Assembly: GCA_030737875.1 (NCBI GenBank)
Contig: CM060910.1
Coordinates: 252,248,427-252,312,426, forward strand
Reading direction: 5' to 3'
Origin: Allium sativum
Lineage: Eukaryota; Streptophyta; Magnoliopsida; Asparagales; Amaryllidaceae
Length of the DNA stretch: 64,000 bases
Each line of letters opens with the position of its first letter. The stretch's first letter is position 1. The translations under genes and the position numbers were made by a program. Shown piece after piece: positions 11,729 through 25,093 of the stretch. The notes below the pieces were generated by a model, which made no database searches, was not told the origin of the DNA, and saw only the letters and a program-made list of their open reading frames with translations.

Positions 11729-14700
11729 TGGCTCCTTTCTTTCTTTTTCTTCAATAATAAACCGAATGAATACAAAACATTCCCTATCTTCTTCACTGAA
11801 AATCTCTGAGCCCTTTCTCCAAAATGAAAAATGCATGCAAAGAATACCGGGAAGAAGTGAATGTATGTAAGCATGAGGAGGTGAGTCAACTCCGGGTCTG
11901 GACTGGTGTAGCGAGAGGTCGGAGCAGTTGTACGGAGGAGGGACAGATCTAGTACATAGTCCTCGGGCGACAACGGTGCAGTGTAGATTCGAAGGGTGTC
12001 ATGGCTTGAACGATGGACTGTTGCAAGGAGGTGAGTTCAGAGCGGTTCCAGATCAGATCGGAGATGCAAGGAGAGGATCACCGCGGTCTTTTGGGTGGCG
12101 AGGTGTGGTCAGCGGCAGGCAGGAGGTGCTGTTTGGCCATTGGAGTGATGTTCGTGTTGTGTGTTCTGGACCAAGGTGAAGCCGCACGCGTGAAGCAACA
12201 GAAGGGGCGGTAAGTTTGGTTTGGCCAGGCGAATACATTGGGGAAGAAAATACCATTTGCGGTTCTGGGACATTCAAGCATGCGTGGATTTATCGTTTAA
12301 TGGGCTTGGGCCTTCACACATCAAAAAAAAGGAAGAAGAAAAATATTAATTTGCGGAAGATAACGTGGCATGTTAATGTGGAGGTGCATGCGAAATGCAA
12401 AGGGGACAGAGCATGTCGAAGTATAGTAGAAGATGGTATATTTTGGGATGGAAAACAGAAGGAGGTCTGTTGTAGCAGACTTAATTCAAAAGAAGGATAA
12501 AGGGGTTGGGCCGTCCATGTTTCTTTTGGAGCTTTTGGACCATGATTATTCCAAAACAATCCGATAAGATCAGAGACGTTGAAGCCATACTGATGAGCGC
12601 TTCATTTTGGAGCTATTTTAGGCGGAGCTGAACGTAGCTGAAAACAAACAGCTTTGACGACGAATGGAAACCCAAGGTGAGTTAAACTCACTCAGTTCTC
12701 CCCTATTTATATTTTATATAAATCGGGTTTTATAATTGTACGCTGTGGTTATTAATGGTTGCTTGATTGTTCGTTGTTTTATCCATATCTTGACTGAAAC
12801 CGTTAATTTAAACGTTTGTTTAAATTGAAACAAATTGTTATTTCTAACGCTTAAATCCAACTGAGGTAACTTACCTCAGTGGTTACGTTTATAACACTAT
12901 AAACATTTTAAATAGTTGAAATGCTTGAATTAGCCAGCATTGACTGTTACAGTTATTATTAACTGTTATTATTAAACTGTCGTGCCATCTATTTAAATAG
13001 AAAACGAATATTGATTGGCCATATTTAAATGGATAATTTAAATTGTGGTAACCACTGTTTTGTAGGGAATGACAGGTTGGAGGAATCCGACGGGATTCCT
13101 CACTGACGTTGATAACGTTTATCAATATGATTTTATTATTTGTTATGGGATATGAAATTTGTTTATATTTCACGGTTTGGTACTACAGTAGCCATTTGCC
13201 TCTTTAATACCGTCGATCAAAAGAATCGATTTTTCGATATCAATATAGAATGGATTTCAAGTGGTTTTTAAAGATATGAATATATTTTTATATATATGAA
13301 TTCAAAATACGGTTTTTATAGTAAAGATAATAGTCAAAGTGAAATTTACAAATTTTATACATGTAACTAATAGAAAGGCAATATGTTATTAATTAAATGT
13401 TAAAAACGATATAAATTTATCGTGGTGACTATTTAAGTGTTGAAATGATTTTGTAAAGGTTTTAACGGTTGCAATGAAATTTAAAATGGAGTTCAAAGTA
13501 GTGAAATGGGAAAATTGAATCATGAATATACGAGAATTTGTAAAAGAATGCGAAGAGTAATATTTTGGTAATAAATGATCGTTTTAACAAATAGTGTTTT
13601 TAAATGATACGAAATGTAATTAAAATAACATTTCGTGAATGACACTAACAAATCAATGGATTCCCGGAATTGATATTATAAACTGTTTTAAAAGTTTATA
13701 AGTTGAATAAAATGAATATTCTTATTTTATAATAAGAAGTAAAAGCGATGTTTCAAATATTGGAAAATTTGGAAAATATAATTAATGGACGGTTCATTAA
13801 AAAGGCTAAATGATACTGAGTACTGAATCAGTGAATCCATTTTCTTCATGGATGGATGGTTGTTTTATTTGATAGTTAAATAACAGTCTATCAAATTTGA
13901 CCCATACAATTGTTGGTACGGAAAGACCGGGATCGAATATATATTTGAAAACCATTTCATCCAGCAAATACGAATACGTTAAAGATGCTGATTCGAGATG
14001 AAGCTATTGAAGACTGTGGATCTTCATAAGCGGGAGGATTACTTAAAATCTTTGATTTGCAAGCAGAGATAAACTGTGATTCTATCGTGGTTGAAACCTA
14101 CGGGTTGCAAGGACTTCTCGCTACCGATTCTTGGGGTGATTCCTAGAATGCAGTAGGAGGGTGCCTTCGGTTCATCCCGTTCCTGGGTGACTTGTATGGA
14201 TGAATGTCTGACAGAGTATTTCCAGAAATGTCACGTACATTGATTTCTCCAACCGTACCAAGAGTGGAAGCGGAGAAGGAAACTTCTTCTAGCTAACACG
14301 TAATGTATTGTTGTGGACGTCAATTAGTGACCGTTGATGGATCTGACGATGTGGCATTCGAAGTGAATATGATGTGCTGATAAAGCATAGACTCAAGCCT
14401 CATTAACCGGGAAATGACAAAAATCGGGCAGGCAGCATGGCTATGTTGGTTGCTCCCATTAGGGTGTATAATCACCTATCTAAAGAAAATCCATTTCCTT
14501 CTTTAATCTATTTCGATGCTGCCCTTTCTGGGAAACGGTGGTTTGAGCCCAACCGTTGGTGATATACATTCGATACACTCAAGCGAAATGAGTGGTCGGT
14601 CACGTGTGGGCCGGGTTGCAAGACGTTCTTGTTGAACCCAGTGTATTCGCCTCTAGAGATACACTATCGGCAGGTGGTCCTATACCTTGTCATAGTCGGA

Positions 14701-15410
14701 ATCCAAACTCCAATAAGAGCCCGCGATTTTGTTTGTATACTATATATGTGGAGCGTGAGATGCAAGTGTTCCGCTAGATTTCTATTTTACTTGTAGTTAG
14801 ACCCTATTATAATATCAAAACAAGATATTGATTTCAAACTGTTTTGGGTTATCGTTAGGTAAAAACCGTCCGTATTTATGTGTGGATTTGTCTTACGATT
14901 ATCCTTTCTTTCGAAAGGATTTTAACTTAAAAATCAAGTTGTGTGATACCCTTAATGCTATACGAGTTTTACTCACTCTGGTTCACCAGACTGACCCGGT
15001 GTTTTGTAAATGCTCGGGTTAGCCCGAGGTGTACAAGTTCAGGTTATCGAACGTTGTGAAGAGATAAGCTGGAAGAGTTTTGACGTATGATATTATATAG
15101 CTACTATTCCGCTGTGTGTTGTATATAGGACGGGTTATTATAACTTTTCAAATGTGCGATGTACTCTGATATTGTAAGTTTTATTTCAAGCTCTCAATAA
15201 AGATTTATTTCCATATCATATTTTGTTTCGCTGCGATGTGATATTTTATGTTGTGTTTTCTTCTTATTCTTCTATTCTAATATTTCTTTCTTTCTTATCT
15301 CATCCTCTAATATTTTTTTCTAATGACGTTCCAGTGTTTGAAAGTCGGCATGAGTTACAGTAATGGTATTAATGTCGATTTTCAGGACCGAAAATCCTTG
15401 CGTCGTTACA
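10287..15410 (+). repeat. RE2 3' LTR
   Basis: This is the copy of 3740-8846, with the same signals: U3 block from about 10425, TA-rich promoter about 11691, hairpin 13080-13088/13093-13101, hairpin 13867-13875/13888-13896, GAGCGTGAGATG at 14751 and AATAAA at 15196. Short open frames in it (11928-12179, 12216-12500 and others) mirror those of the 5' LTR. Their conservation only reflects LTR duplication. Confidence 0.92.
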
Positions 15411-15415
15411 TCGAA

Positions 15416-16086
15416 GTTTAAAATCCCGGGAAGTTTGGAAAAATATGTTTTTGAAGTATATAAAAATAATATAGCTTTCTATTGAAATGGATTTTTAAAG
15501 AAAAAAAATAATTTGAAAGGATTTTGAAAATAATAAAGCACTGAACTCACTTCAGTCACTGGGATATAATTCTGATGATGACTATAGCATCATCAGTATT
15601 TATTTTCGAGTTCTAAGTGATGTATTGCTACCTTATAAATTTTTTGTTGGAAATTGGTTTGAAAGAAAACAAGTTCTTTTGGAAAAATTCAAATGTTTTG
15701 AATTTGAGATGGGAAAAATATATGTATATATATTTATGTGACTTCAAAAGGATTTGAAATGAAAACCCGAGAATTTGAATTCTGAAATTTAGATTTAACT
15801 TAAGCAAGTTAAATGAATCGAAGTGAATAAATTGATTAAAATCAATTGAAATGAATTTGAGTGCATATGAATGAAATATGAATTAGATAGGAATTAATTA
15901 ATTATAAATCATTCAGATTAAATGAATATAAGCATTTATGATGTGAGATATGAATAAAAACCATAAGTTTGTGGGTACTGAAATTTGTTGAAATATAAAG
16001 AGTTGAGTTTCAACATAAATGAGTTTTGAAAAGCTAATGGATTTATAGAATTTTCCTTACCTTAGTAATTTCGGGGATGAAATTCT
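15416..16086 (+). other. RE1 internal domain, 3' part (non-coding)
   Basis: The RE1 internal sequence resumes here after RE2. At 15543-15620 is the structured block: CTGATGATG (15572-15580) and CATCATCAG (15588-15596) form a perfect 9-bp stem. Unlike RE2 and RE3, it has no 'caagccgcttggct' block before the purine tract; in RE1 that block lies inside the LTRs. No coding domain is seen. Confidence 0.8.
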
Positions 16087-16102
16087 TTTAAGGGGAGAAG
16101 AA
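16087..16102 (+). other. RE1 polypurine tract
   Basis: TTTTAAGGGGAGAAGAA directly precedes the 3' LTR start TGTAATGGCCC at 16103. Upstream 'tttcggggatgaaatt' resembles the RE2 and RE3 tracts. Confidence 0.88.
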
Positions 16103-17687
16103 TGTAATGGCCCGAATTTTTGGACGTTAATTTTAATTATTTAATATGATTTTAAATATTTAGTTGATCATATAAATGGATATTTATATTGAGTTATCAA
16201 TTTAATAATTGAAATACGATTTATTTCGAATATATATATATAATTATCGTAATACAAGAATATGGAATAATTCAATTCGAAATTTATTCCAAGTCAAACC
16301 ATTCAGTTGATTTATGTAAATTCTATTTGGAATATAGACAATAATAATAATTTATTATTAAGGAATTTATTGTCCTGAATTTAATTTATATTGATTTAAA
16401 TTAATATCTTCCCTAGATGATCAAATGAGGCCTCGAAATTTGTCCCAGTGTGTCCAGAATAATGGTATAACCTTATAAATGCCAGTTGATGCGTTTAAAT
16501 AGGAGTTCGACAACACACGATATTTTAAAGAGTTAAAATCACCCCAGTTCAATACAAAATAAAATAAATAAAAATAAGGACAACCTATTTTCTTCCAACG
16601 CACACACGTACCCTAACTAGCTGTTATTGTTCTTTTGTTTTCACGTATGGTCTGTTCCTTTACTTCACTCTAAAGCATTCAGAGAATTAAATGGTCGTGT
16701 ACTCTCTTGTTCCCTCATCACACCTACAAATAAACCATTAACCCTAGTCATTTCCCCCTTTCTCTAAACCGGCGAACCATTTCCACCCTTTCTTCATTCG
16801 TTCGTTCCTTCCAGTAAATCACCAAATCAATCGAATCGATCCACTGATTAAAAAAAGAGTTCAAATTGGGTTCGGAATTGTTGATCTCGCGATACTTGAA
16901 GCTCATATACACCTCGAATCACGTTGGAGCGTTCGCGAGTTTGGTCTGATTGATGTTCGAATCCGTCGAACTGAGCCATCGGGAGTGCGAAGGCAGATCT
17001 GAGGCACTCGCAAGTCAAGAGTCTTATTTCAGTATCCTTCTTTTGGTGCGTGTATCGATTCTGGTGATGCCAATGCCATTTTGATGCACGAGGGGGTAGT
17101 TGGCTGAGGTGATTATTGGTCTGAAGAGGTGCGATGTAAACTAGGGTTCCGAGTTTGCTGTAGCAACTTTGATAGTGGTGAGGCATGGTAGAAACAGGCA
17201 GGAAGAAGTAGGATTTATATCAGCGAGAATTTGACTAATAAGGTGAATTCTTATTTTTGATTTTTGTTTTAAAAATTAGCAATTTATTAAAACTAAAATT
17301 AGGATATTAGTTAAACAAAAATGTGTTACTGTTAGAATGAAATTGTTATTAACTACTAATTTGGAAGTTGGAAACTGAAAGGAAAATTTTAGTTAGTGAA
17401 TTGTTATATAAATTTTTAATAAGAAAAGTGAAATATTTGAACCTTAAAAACCATAATTAGTTATTTTAATATTAATAATAAGTTTAAGAATAATTAGGTT
17501 ATAAATTGAAGCTTACGTAGTTTATATGAAGATCGGTATGAGTTCACAAGCCGACTCGAATAAATGGTACAAACCAATATTTTTAGCTCTTGAAGTAAAT
17601 AAAATTTGTAGACTAATCATTGGGTATGAAATTAAGGAATAATTTGGAATTGGTTTACACATGCGGAATTAATTAAATTAAATTCAT
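16103..17687 (+). repeat. RE1 3' LTR, first part
   Basis: This runs from the LTR start to the RE3 insertion, whose left target duplication 'ttcat' is 17683-17687. The LTR continues at 44022. Its first 500 bp do not contain the U3 block shared by RE2, RE3 and S2; that block instead lies in the second part at 45825-45990. The frames at 16421-16603 and 16848-17186 (both -) have no recognisable domain. No clear TATA element could be chosen. Confidence 0.88.
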
Positions 17688-17910
17688 TGTAACGAACTGG
17701 GATTTTCGACTCTGAAAATCAACACAAAACTTTCATGTTGACTATTCAGACATCGGGAATACCTAATCATTAATAGAAAGAAGTTAGAGGGTGAGAATAG
17801 ATAAGATAGAAAATTAGAATAGAAGAAGAAGATCACCATAGAACAGAATCAGAGTAATACGAATCTCATAGCGGAATGAATAAAATATAATATATAACAT
17901 AAATTTGCAA

Positions 17911-17944
<34 letters not shown>

Positions 17945-20900
17945 GAATAACATTATCAGAGTACAACACTTACACACAGCGAAAATAACAATAGCTATAT
18001 AATCCTGAAGCCACCTACTTCAATGTCCTCCAAGTATACCTGTAAATACCTGAACTCCTTGACTACCCGTACAAATTTGGGCAACCAAGAGTTTAGGGAA
18101 AACAAAACAAAATAAACTCTGGATCAGTCATGGGACTAGTGTGAGTAAACTCAAAACATTTGGTTTAACTTTCCAAAATCCTTTTCAAAAGAAATGATAA
18201 TCGTTAGACCGATCCATACATAAACACGGATGGTTTTTACCTTACGATAACCCAAAACAGTTTTGGAAATCAATACTTCTCTGATATTATAATAATGTCT
18301 AATCACCAGTAATTAACAATCTAGCAGAACGCTTGCATCTCACGTTCCACATATATAGTATACAAACAAAACCGCAGGCGTTTATTGGAGATTGGATTCC
18401 GACAATGACAAGGTATAAGACCACTTGCTGATAGTGTATCTCTAGAGGCGAATACAATGGGTTCAACAAGAGCGTCTTGCAACCCATCCCACACATGACC
18501 GACCACTCATTTCGCTTGAGTGTATCGAATGTATATCACCAACGGTTGGGAGCTACCCACCGCTTCCCGAAAAGGGATAGCATTGAAAATAGATAAAAGA
18601 ATTAAATGGATTTTCTTTAGATAGGTGATATACACCCTAATGGGAGCGACCCACCTAGCCATGCTGCCTACCCGATTTTTTTCATTTCCCGGTTGATGAG
18701 GCTTGAGGTCATAACGTATCTTTTGGAACACCTGACCACCCTTCACTTTGAATGCCACATCATCATACCCACCAAATCACAAATTGATTTCCCCAAAAAT
18801 ACCACGGGTATAAAGCTAAGAGAAACGAATTCATCCGCCACCAAACGTAAGTACGTTTGAAGAGATCAACTTACACAATATGTTAGATATACTCTGTCAG
18901 ACATTTGTCCATTTACGTTGTCCTGGGACTGGACAAACAGAAGGCACTATTCTGTAAATAGGATAGCCCTTGCATAACTTCGTCTTCAATTAATTTCATT
19001 ACATCTGATCGCAACTCTAACGTCCATACAAGTGGTTTTCAGATAATGAATCTGATCCCGGTCTCTCCGTATTGACAACGGAAAAATGGTCAAAAACTTC
19101 GATAGTCGGTGATTTAACTATCAAAGAAAAATAGGTGTACAACCAACGATCTTATTTCCAGATAAAAATTCGATCGATTAATCAACATTCAACATTTACC
19201 TCTTTTAATTTAATTTATTATTAATTTATTCATTTCCCATTTCTATATATTTGTAAATTCTTATTTCTAGATTTAGAAAATATACTTTATTAATCATTTG
19301 AAAACATTTCCATATTTACTCCCATTTCTTATTTTCTATATTAGAAAACATTTCTGATTCTTTTATTTGGAAAACATTTCCAAAACTCCTTTATTGGATT
19401 TAACATATGTTTAAATAAAACATCGCTAAGCCAATTCAAACTATAACACTCATTAACTAAATTCACTTAACCAACCTTCACTATCGAACCTTACCCATCC
19501 CTTAGTTAAAACTGAAGCCAATCAAGTTGGGGTACAATTACCTCTCAGACCTTAACTGAACAACATTTACAACCTCGAAATAGATAAAGTTCACCTTTTA
19601 AATCCTTTAACAAACTTCCTTACGTAACTCTCGGATTACATTTACGAATCCCTTTCCTGTGCAGAAATCATTTGATTATAACAATAGTGTTATAATCCCA
19701 TGCCTATGAAATATAATAACTTAAATATAACTTTTAATTATTAATTTGAATAATTAGACCAACAACTAATTTATTAATAAATAAATAAATCTAGATTTGA
19801 AAACAGAAAGTATATAGTACTTTCCCAAATTCGATATAATCGAATTTCAACTTACAATTTTCTCTCGAATAATGTCTATTCAAATAAACTATATTCGATA
19901 ACACTTTCGAATAAACTATATTCGATAACCCTTTCTTACGAATAACCAATATTCGATTTTCTCTTCTCTACGGATTTTATTTAATCCTTTTTACATTCTG
20001 AATATCGAAATGGATTTCATCGTTCCCTTTTTAAAACAACTCCGAATTTCCCATTTTATTTCACTGTTGAGTTTGTCATCTCAATTATCCACTGATAATT
20101 ATATTTTAGTTCATTTATAAACTTTGTTTATAAATCACAACACTTGTTTCATTTTTAAACAAGTTCTTTATTCCTTAACCATTTGGAATTTCATTACTGT
20201 TTGAATTCCTATTTCAAAACCCCAATTTCCTCTACATATGTTTTTATTTGCAAAATCTTTTCTTATTTTCATTATTCACATTGAATGTGAATATTGTTTC
20301 CTTTATATAATCTATTCAGTTTGATTTCATTTTTTTAAAACAATATCTTATTTTCAATTTCTATTTATTATCTCTATTTAAAGAATTATTTGTAAAAAAT
20401 CTCCTTTTAACTTCTAACACTTAAAATCTCATTTAAATTTCCCTTTACAACTGTTGAATTCATACTCCATAAAATATCGGTGTTAAAACCGATTTCTCCT
20501 TCTCTATATAAATTCGACTTATATATTTCATTTATTAAAAGATAAATAGTTATATTTAATTTATAAAATTTTATTTATAAATTAATCGTCTCCATTTTAT
20601 CTGTTAAAAACAAATTTCTATTTAAATATTTACTTTGAATAGTTTCCTATAATTCTTTTATATCTTGCCCATTCCCTTTTATAATTCTATTTATTTCCCA
20701 AATAAATTCTTTTATAATTCTATTTGGTTTTCGAAATATCTCCTTTCAATTCTATTTGTTTTTTTTCTAAATACTATATTTACTCCATAAAGTTCTTTAT
20801 TTACTTCATATTACTTCCATTTAGTATTTTAACCAAATCGGCCTTTCAAACTTCCATATAACTGATAATAATTTTATATAGAAGCTTCTCATTTAATTTT

Positions 20901-23433
20901 CACATATCCCTTCTTTTTACAAAACTTTTTTGATTTGTAAATTCCTAATTTCAATATACATTTCACAAATTCCCTTTTTATAAAACCCTTTTGATTTTGT
21001 AAACTTCCAGAATTTAATAATAACTTCAAATTTCCTTTTTATATAAAATCCTTGATTTTATATATATATATATATATAAATATTTTTATTTTAAATTATA
21101 GTTTGAAATTTTCCTTTTTACATTCCAATATTTCCTTTGGTATTTAAAAGTTCCAAATAACCATGATCAACACACATAATCAACAACAGATTATAAATCA
21201 CATCATATATCACAATATATGAGAAACAGTAAAATAAATGTTGAGGAACCTAGTTGGGTTCCTCTGACCTGTTTCCCTGCATTAACAGATGTTAATCAAC
21301 ATAAATAACACGAGTATGAAATATTCTGATAAACAGAATCAGTATTCGATTAACGATTTATATATATATATATATATATATATCGTTATCGATATTTTCA
21401 ACCAAATAACTAGCAGTTCAACCAAACAGCCAACACACAACAAATCAACCAATATTTATCAATTCTAAAAATACTTTATAAAAATATAAATTGATCAGAG
21501 TTAGTAAGATTTACTCACATTGGACGGTTTATCGTTAAATAACGATTATCGGTCATTGATTTGATTCAGGCGTTTAACTTTACCATAAATCCAAATGAGT
21601 GCCAATTCACTCCCGGTCAGTTCCAACCCTCGTCCATACGATCCCAACATGACCAGTTTTGCTGAATTTTGTTAACATATGAGTAAGTTATGACATTAAA
21701 AAGGTTGAATATATTAATTGAAAAATTCCATTCTATATTAGTTTAAACCATGGGCCTCACCAAGTCCTCATCCCAACTTCCACGTTGCCAACCCAAATGA
21801 ATAGTATCCTCTCTTCCACTTTTAAAGACCACGACATCTCAGAAATTTCTCAACACCATTGCCGATCTCTTCCTCAACCTCACTCATCAATCCTTCCATA
21901 ACAAATCAAGGAAAAAATGCTATAATTCCTGTCGTTCAATCCTCTATCTAACCATACCACAACAGCAAAACTCGGATTCCCCTTCTAAACTGCATCGAAC
22001 ATCCCAAACCACCGTATGCAGAAAACTATCGACATCATTAATCATGAAACCCCTCCAAAAGTCCATAAATCCAACTACTCAGTAACCTAAACCCAAAACC
22101 AACCATAGATTCTCGAATAGAAGCTTATACCTTTCTCGATCTTGAACCCTAGAACACTGGAATCATCGAACTTGGTTTCGGCTATATACCGAGTTGGATA
22201 AGAGTCATACAAATCAAAGCTCGGACTCCGACGATCTCAACATACCTTGTTTCAAGATTTAATGACTTATATACGATTTTATATGGATTTTTAAACTTGC
22301 GATTTCTACTGTGGTGAAGTAATATGGTGGCGGCTGATAAGTTTTGACCACTGTGAAAATGTTTAGGGTTAGAAAAAAAGTTAGGATATTTATAGAGAGA
22401 TTTTTATATATTTTTTTAATCGATTATTTTATTTGTTTATATTGAATCGTTGCTTTCATTTGTCGTTTAAAAATCTCTGTGATCTCACACAATAACCAAA
22501 AATCACGAAAATGGACATGCAGCTACAGTTTGACATTGCGGACCCAACGAAACTGATTTCGCTGAATTCCGACTTCGTTTGCTCACACAACATATTTTTA
22601 AAGTCAGAAAATTGAATGTTTTTCACATTGAAATCCCGTACGGACCTACATTGACCCCAAAAATCACGGACATTGAAATCTAACAATAATTTGACATTAC
22701 GAATCCAACAAAATTGGTTTCATCGAATTTGGAGGTCGTTTGAAAAACTGACTATTTTTAAAGCTCTAAATAACCCATTTAAATATATAAATATATTTAA
22801 AAACAATTAAATTAAATAAAAATAATTTAATATTATCTTATATATTCACACTAGAATATCATACAGCTCCAGAATATTTCTATATGAACTTCTAGCTCGA
22901 TATTTCAAATCCCGATTGAATCGATATTGGATTTATAATGAAATTCCTTTTATAATATAAATATATATTTATAAATTCCAAAGGAGTTCCATAACGACTT
23001 CTCAAAAATTTGATTTGGACATAAATCAAAATCCACACAATGAAATCCCGATTTTTCTCTTCCATTAGAAAAATATACTTCACCAGCTCCTAACGTTTCT
23101 TGTTTCACAGAAATCCGATTTAAAACAGACCCTGTATATTCAGTTGAAGTTCAAATCACCAAATAGCTAACTGCAGCGCCATTTCGAGCTCGATTATAAT
23201 TATAATATAGTTATACGTTCAAACTTCGTTTATATAATATATTTGTTATTATAATAAAATTTCAAACTGAATTATATATATTTTATCAGTTCACACCATA
23301 TCGTCAATTCACTATTTCCGACTATTTCAGAAATAAATATATTATTTAATTAAATAACCATTAAATTCTCTACATTACTATTTAAATAATTAAATTAATT
23401 AATTATTATATCGCTAAAGTACGGGACATTACA
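17688..23433 (-). repeat. RE3 3' LTR
   Basis: In sense (-) orientation it runs from 23433 down to 17688: U3 block around 23215-23085, TATA at 22394-22387, hairpin H1 at 21243-21250/21257-21264, H2 at 19097-19126, and the GAGCGTGAGATG block (reverse complement at 18322-18347). A pyrimidine tract and TTACA follow. A TA microsatellite occurs at about 21361-21384. No gene is seen; frames at 18299-18758 and 22456-22686 fall in LTR sequence. Confidence 0.92.
22387..22394 (-). promoter_or_regulatory. Probable TATA box of RE3 3' LTR
   Basis: On the minus strand, TATAAATA lies about 1040 bp into the LTR. The 5' LTR has the same octamer at 42952-42959. It is placed like the TATA signals of RE2 and S2. 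Confidence 0.5.
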
Positions 23434-25093
23434 TTCTTCCCCCCTTAAAATAATTTCGTCCTCGAAATTGCTAAGGTAGAAAACAAACCCTACTAACTGG
23501 TTAAAAGTTATTTTTTCACTTATCAACTTCAATTATAATTGAACAATCAATTCCAATTAAAATATGAATTTATTTCTATTAACGAAAATCTTCAAAAATT
23601 TCCGAAAAATTTCTAACATTCTAAATTTCCAGAAAATTTCGCCAACACCTCCTTTGTACTGGTCAATTGTTCAAACCCCAACTCGCCTCTCTAGGCCTTT
23701 TCCTTTCAAAAGGAAAATCAAAAAGCCAAGCATCTTGCCAATTTGGCTCATCAAAATCTCAAACCCATATAAAAATAAGTCGGGCATATCAACTTTATCA
23801 CTTTCACCTGTTATCAATCCAACATATACCAATGTCATCTTGACCAATTTCCAATCAATATCTGTTCAACACAGTTGTTCGCTTATATCCAAACCAAATA
23901 TCATTTCAAACTCATGTTTCATTCTCGATTCCAAATTCTTAACCAACCCAATATACTTAACCTCGTTAAGTTCCATCCACATATTTCACTAACTGGTAAT
24001 TTCTCTAATCAGTTATCTTTATCACATAATTCAATTCTGATTTTTTTATTTCAAAAATCAACTCAATTCATTTCCAAAAATACAATTTTTTTTGATATCA
24101 TTATAATCCAATTCAATTTTTACATAATTGACTTCAATTTAATTCCGATTTGCTTTTGCAAATTTCAATTCAATTTGGTTTTAAATCAAACAATCTCTCC
24201 TTGGGAATTTTAAATAACTTTGCTTTCCCAAATTACCTTAAATTTGTTTTTATTCAAACAATCTTTTCCTGGAAGTTTTAAATAACTATGCTTTTCACAA
24301 AAATCAAATATTCCTTTTCAGGATTCAAAACAACTTGCTTTTCTCAAAACAATTCAAAACAGTATTTTTGGTAGTAATTTGTCACTTAGAACTCGAAAAT
24401 GAACACCGATGATGCAGCTGTCATCGTCGGAATCTATTTTCCAGCGATCTAAGTGAGTTCAATACTATATTCCTTTTAAAACCATTTCTAAACACTTTCA
24501 TTTTGAAATTCATTTCAAAATATCATTTGCAATGCTTGTAACAAATTTAAAATCTCCCAGGATTTTAAAACTCACATATATTTAATCCAATTCCATTTAC
24601 AAACACTTCTCCAACTTTTAATTCCAATTCCGATTCTAAATTCAGATTTACTTCATCTTATTTCATATATTATATTCATATGAATTCTGATTGGTTATTT
24701 ACATAACCATTCCAATTTATAATCTCATTCGATTATAACTACAACCAATATATCCTATATATATTATAATAATTCCAATATAAATTCTTTATATCAGAAT
24801 ATAATTTGGGTAAAATTATTCCATTTACCCTCTTTTCAAAACATACTGTGTTGGTTCATCGTATTCGAGTGTTTAGAAACTCCTACCGATACAATGGATC
24901 AAACTGATCGATCAGAACCCATAAACAACTCAACCAATAAATCTCCACAATACAAAACCATTTTTATATCAAATAACAAATACGTTCACTCGTATATATA
25001 CACTCAACTCAATCTAGGGTATTACTAACCCCATCTCTACTGAGTCATGCCGCAGAGCCAAGGTAATCACTTAAACTTTAGCTTTGATAACAC
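23434..25093 (-). other. RE3 internal domain with purine tract and degenerate primer site
   Basis: The purine tract (23434-23450, sense TTTTAAGGGGGGAAGAA) abuts the 3' LTR. The primer site at 25080-25092 reads GTTATCAAAGCT in sense, two changes from GGTATCAGAGCT. The block homologous to RE2 9918-10120 lies at about 23600-23790, and the structured block at about 24384-24457 (stem arms 24406-24414 and 24422-24430). Frames at 23564-23992 and 23875-24213 (+) are antisense to the element and carry no domain. Confidence 0.85.

Larger units (their letters stand above)
3740..15410 (+). mobile_element. RE2: complete non-coding giant-LTR retrotransposon
   Basis: This is a full-length element of 11,671 bp made almost entirely of LTR: 5' LTR 3740-8846 (5107 bp), internal 8847-10286 (1440 bp), 3' LTR 10287-15410 (5124 bp). 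Both LTRs begin TGTAACGTCC and end with TTACA. Flanking pentamers are 'tcaaa' (3735-3739) and 'tcgaa' (15411-15415), one mismatch, consistent with an aged TSD. The LTR copies differ by several percent, largely C/T and G/A changes, as expected of methylated plant repeats. No protein domain is encoded, so movement would need proteins from another element. The architecture matches the LARD class. Confidence 0.92.

Noticed and set aside
5362..12179. Open frames at 5362-5613 and 11928-12179 encode similar peptides, suggesting a conserved small gene
   Set aside because: They are the same position in the two LTRs of RE2, so similarity comes from LTR duplication. There is no domain, and their neighbours in other families are not open.
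16848..17186. 112-aa minus-strand frame in the RE1 3' LTR
   Set aside because: It has no domain or partner in the 5' LTR (that part is missing), and its sequence lies in a giant LTR leader; chance is the simpler reading.
23564..24213. Two + strand frames of 142 and 112 aa in RE3
   Set aside because: They are antisense to the RE3 internal domain, of low complexity (S, I, N, F), and the homologous region of RE2 does not encode the same peptides.
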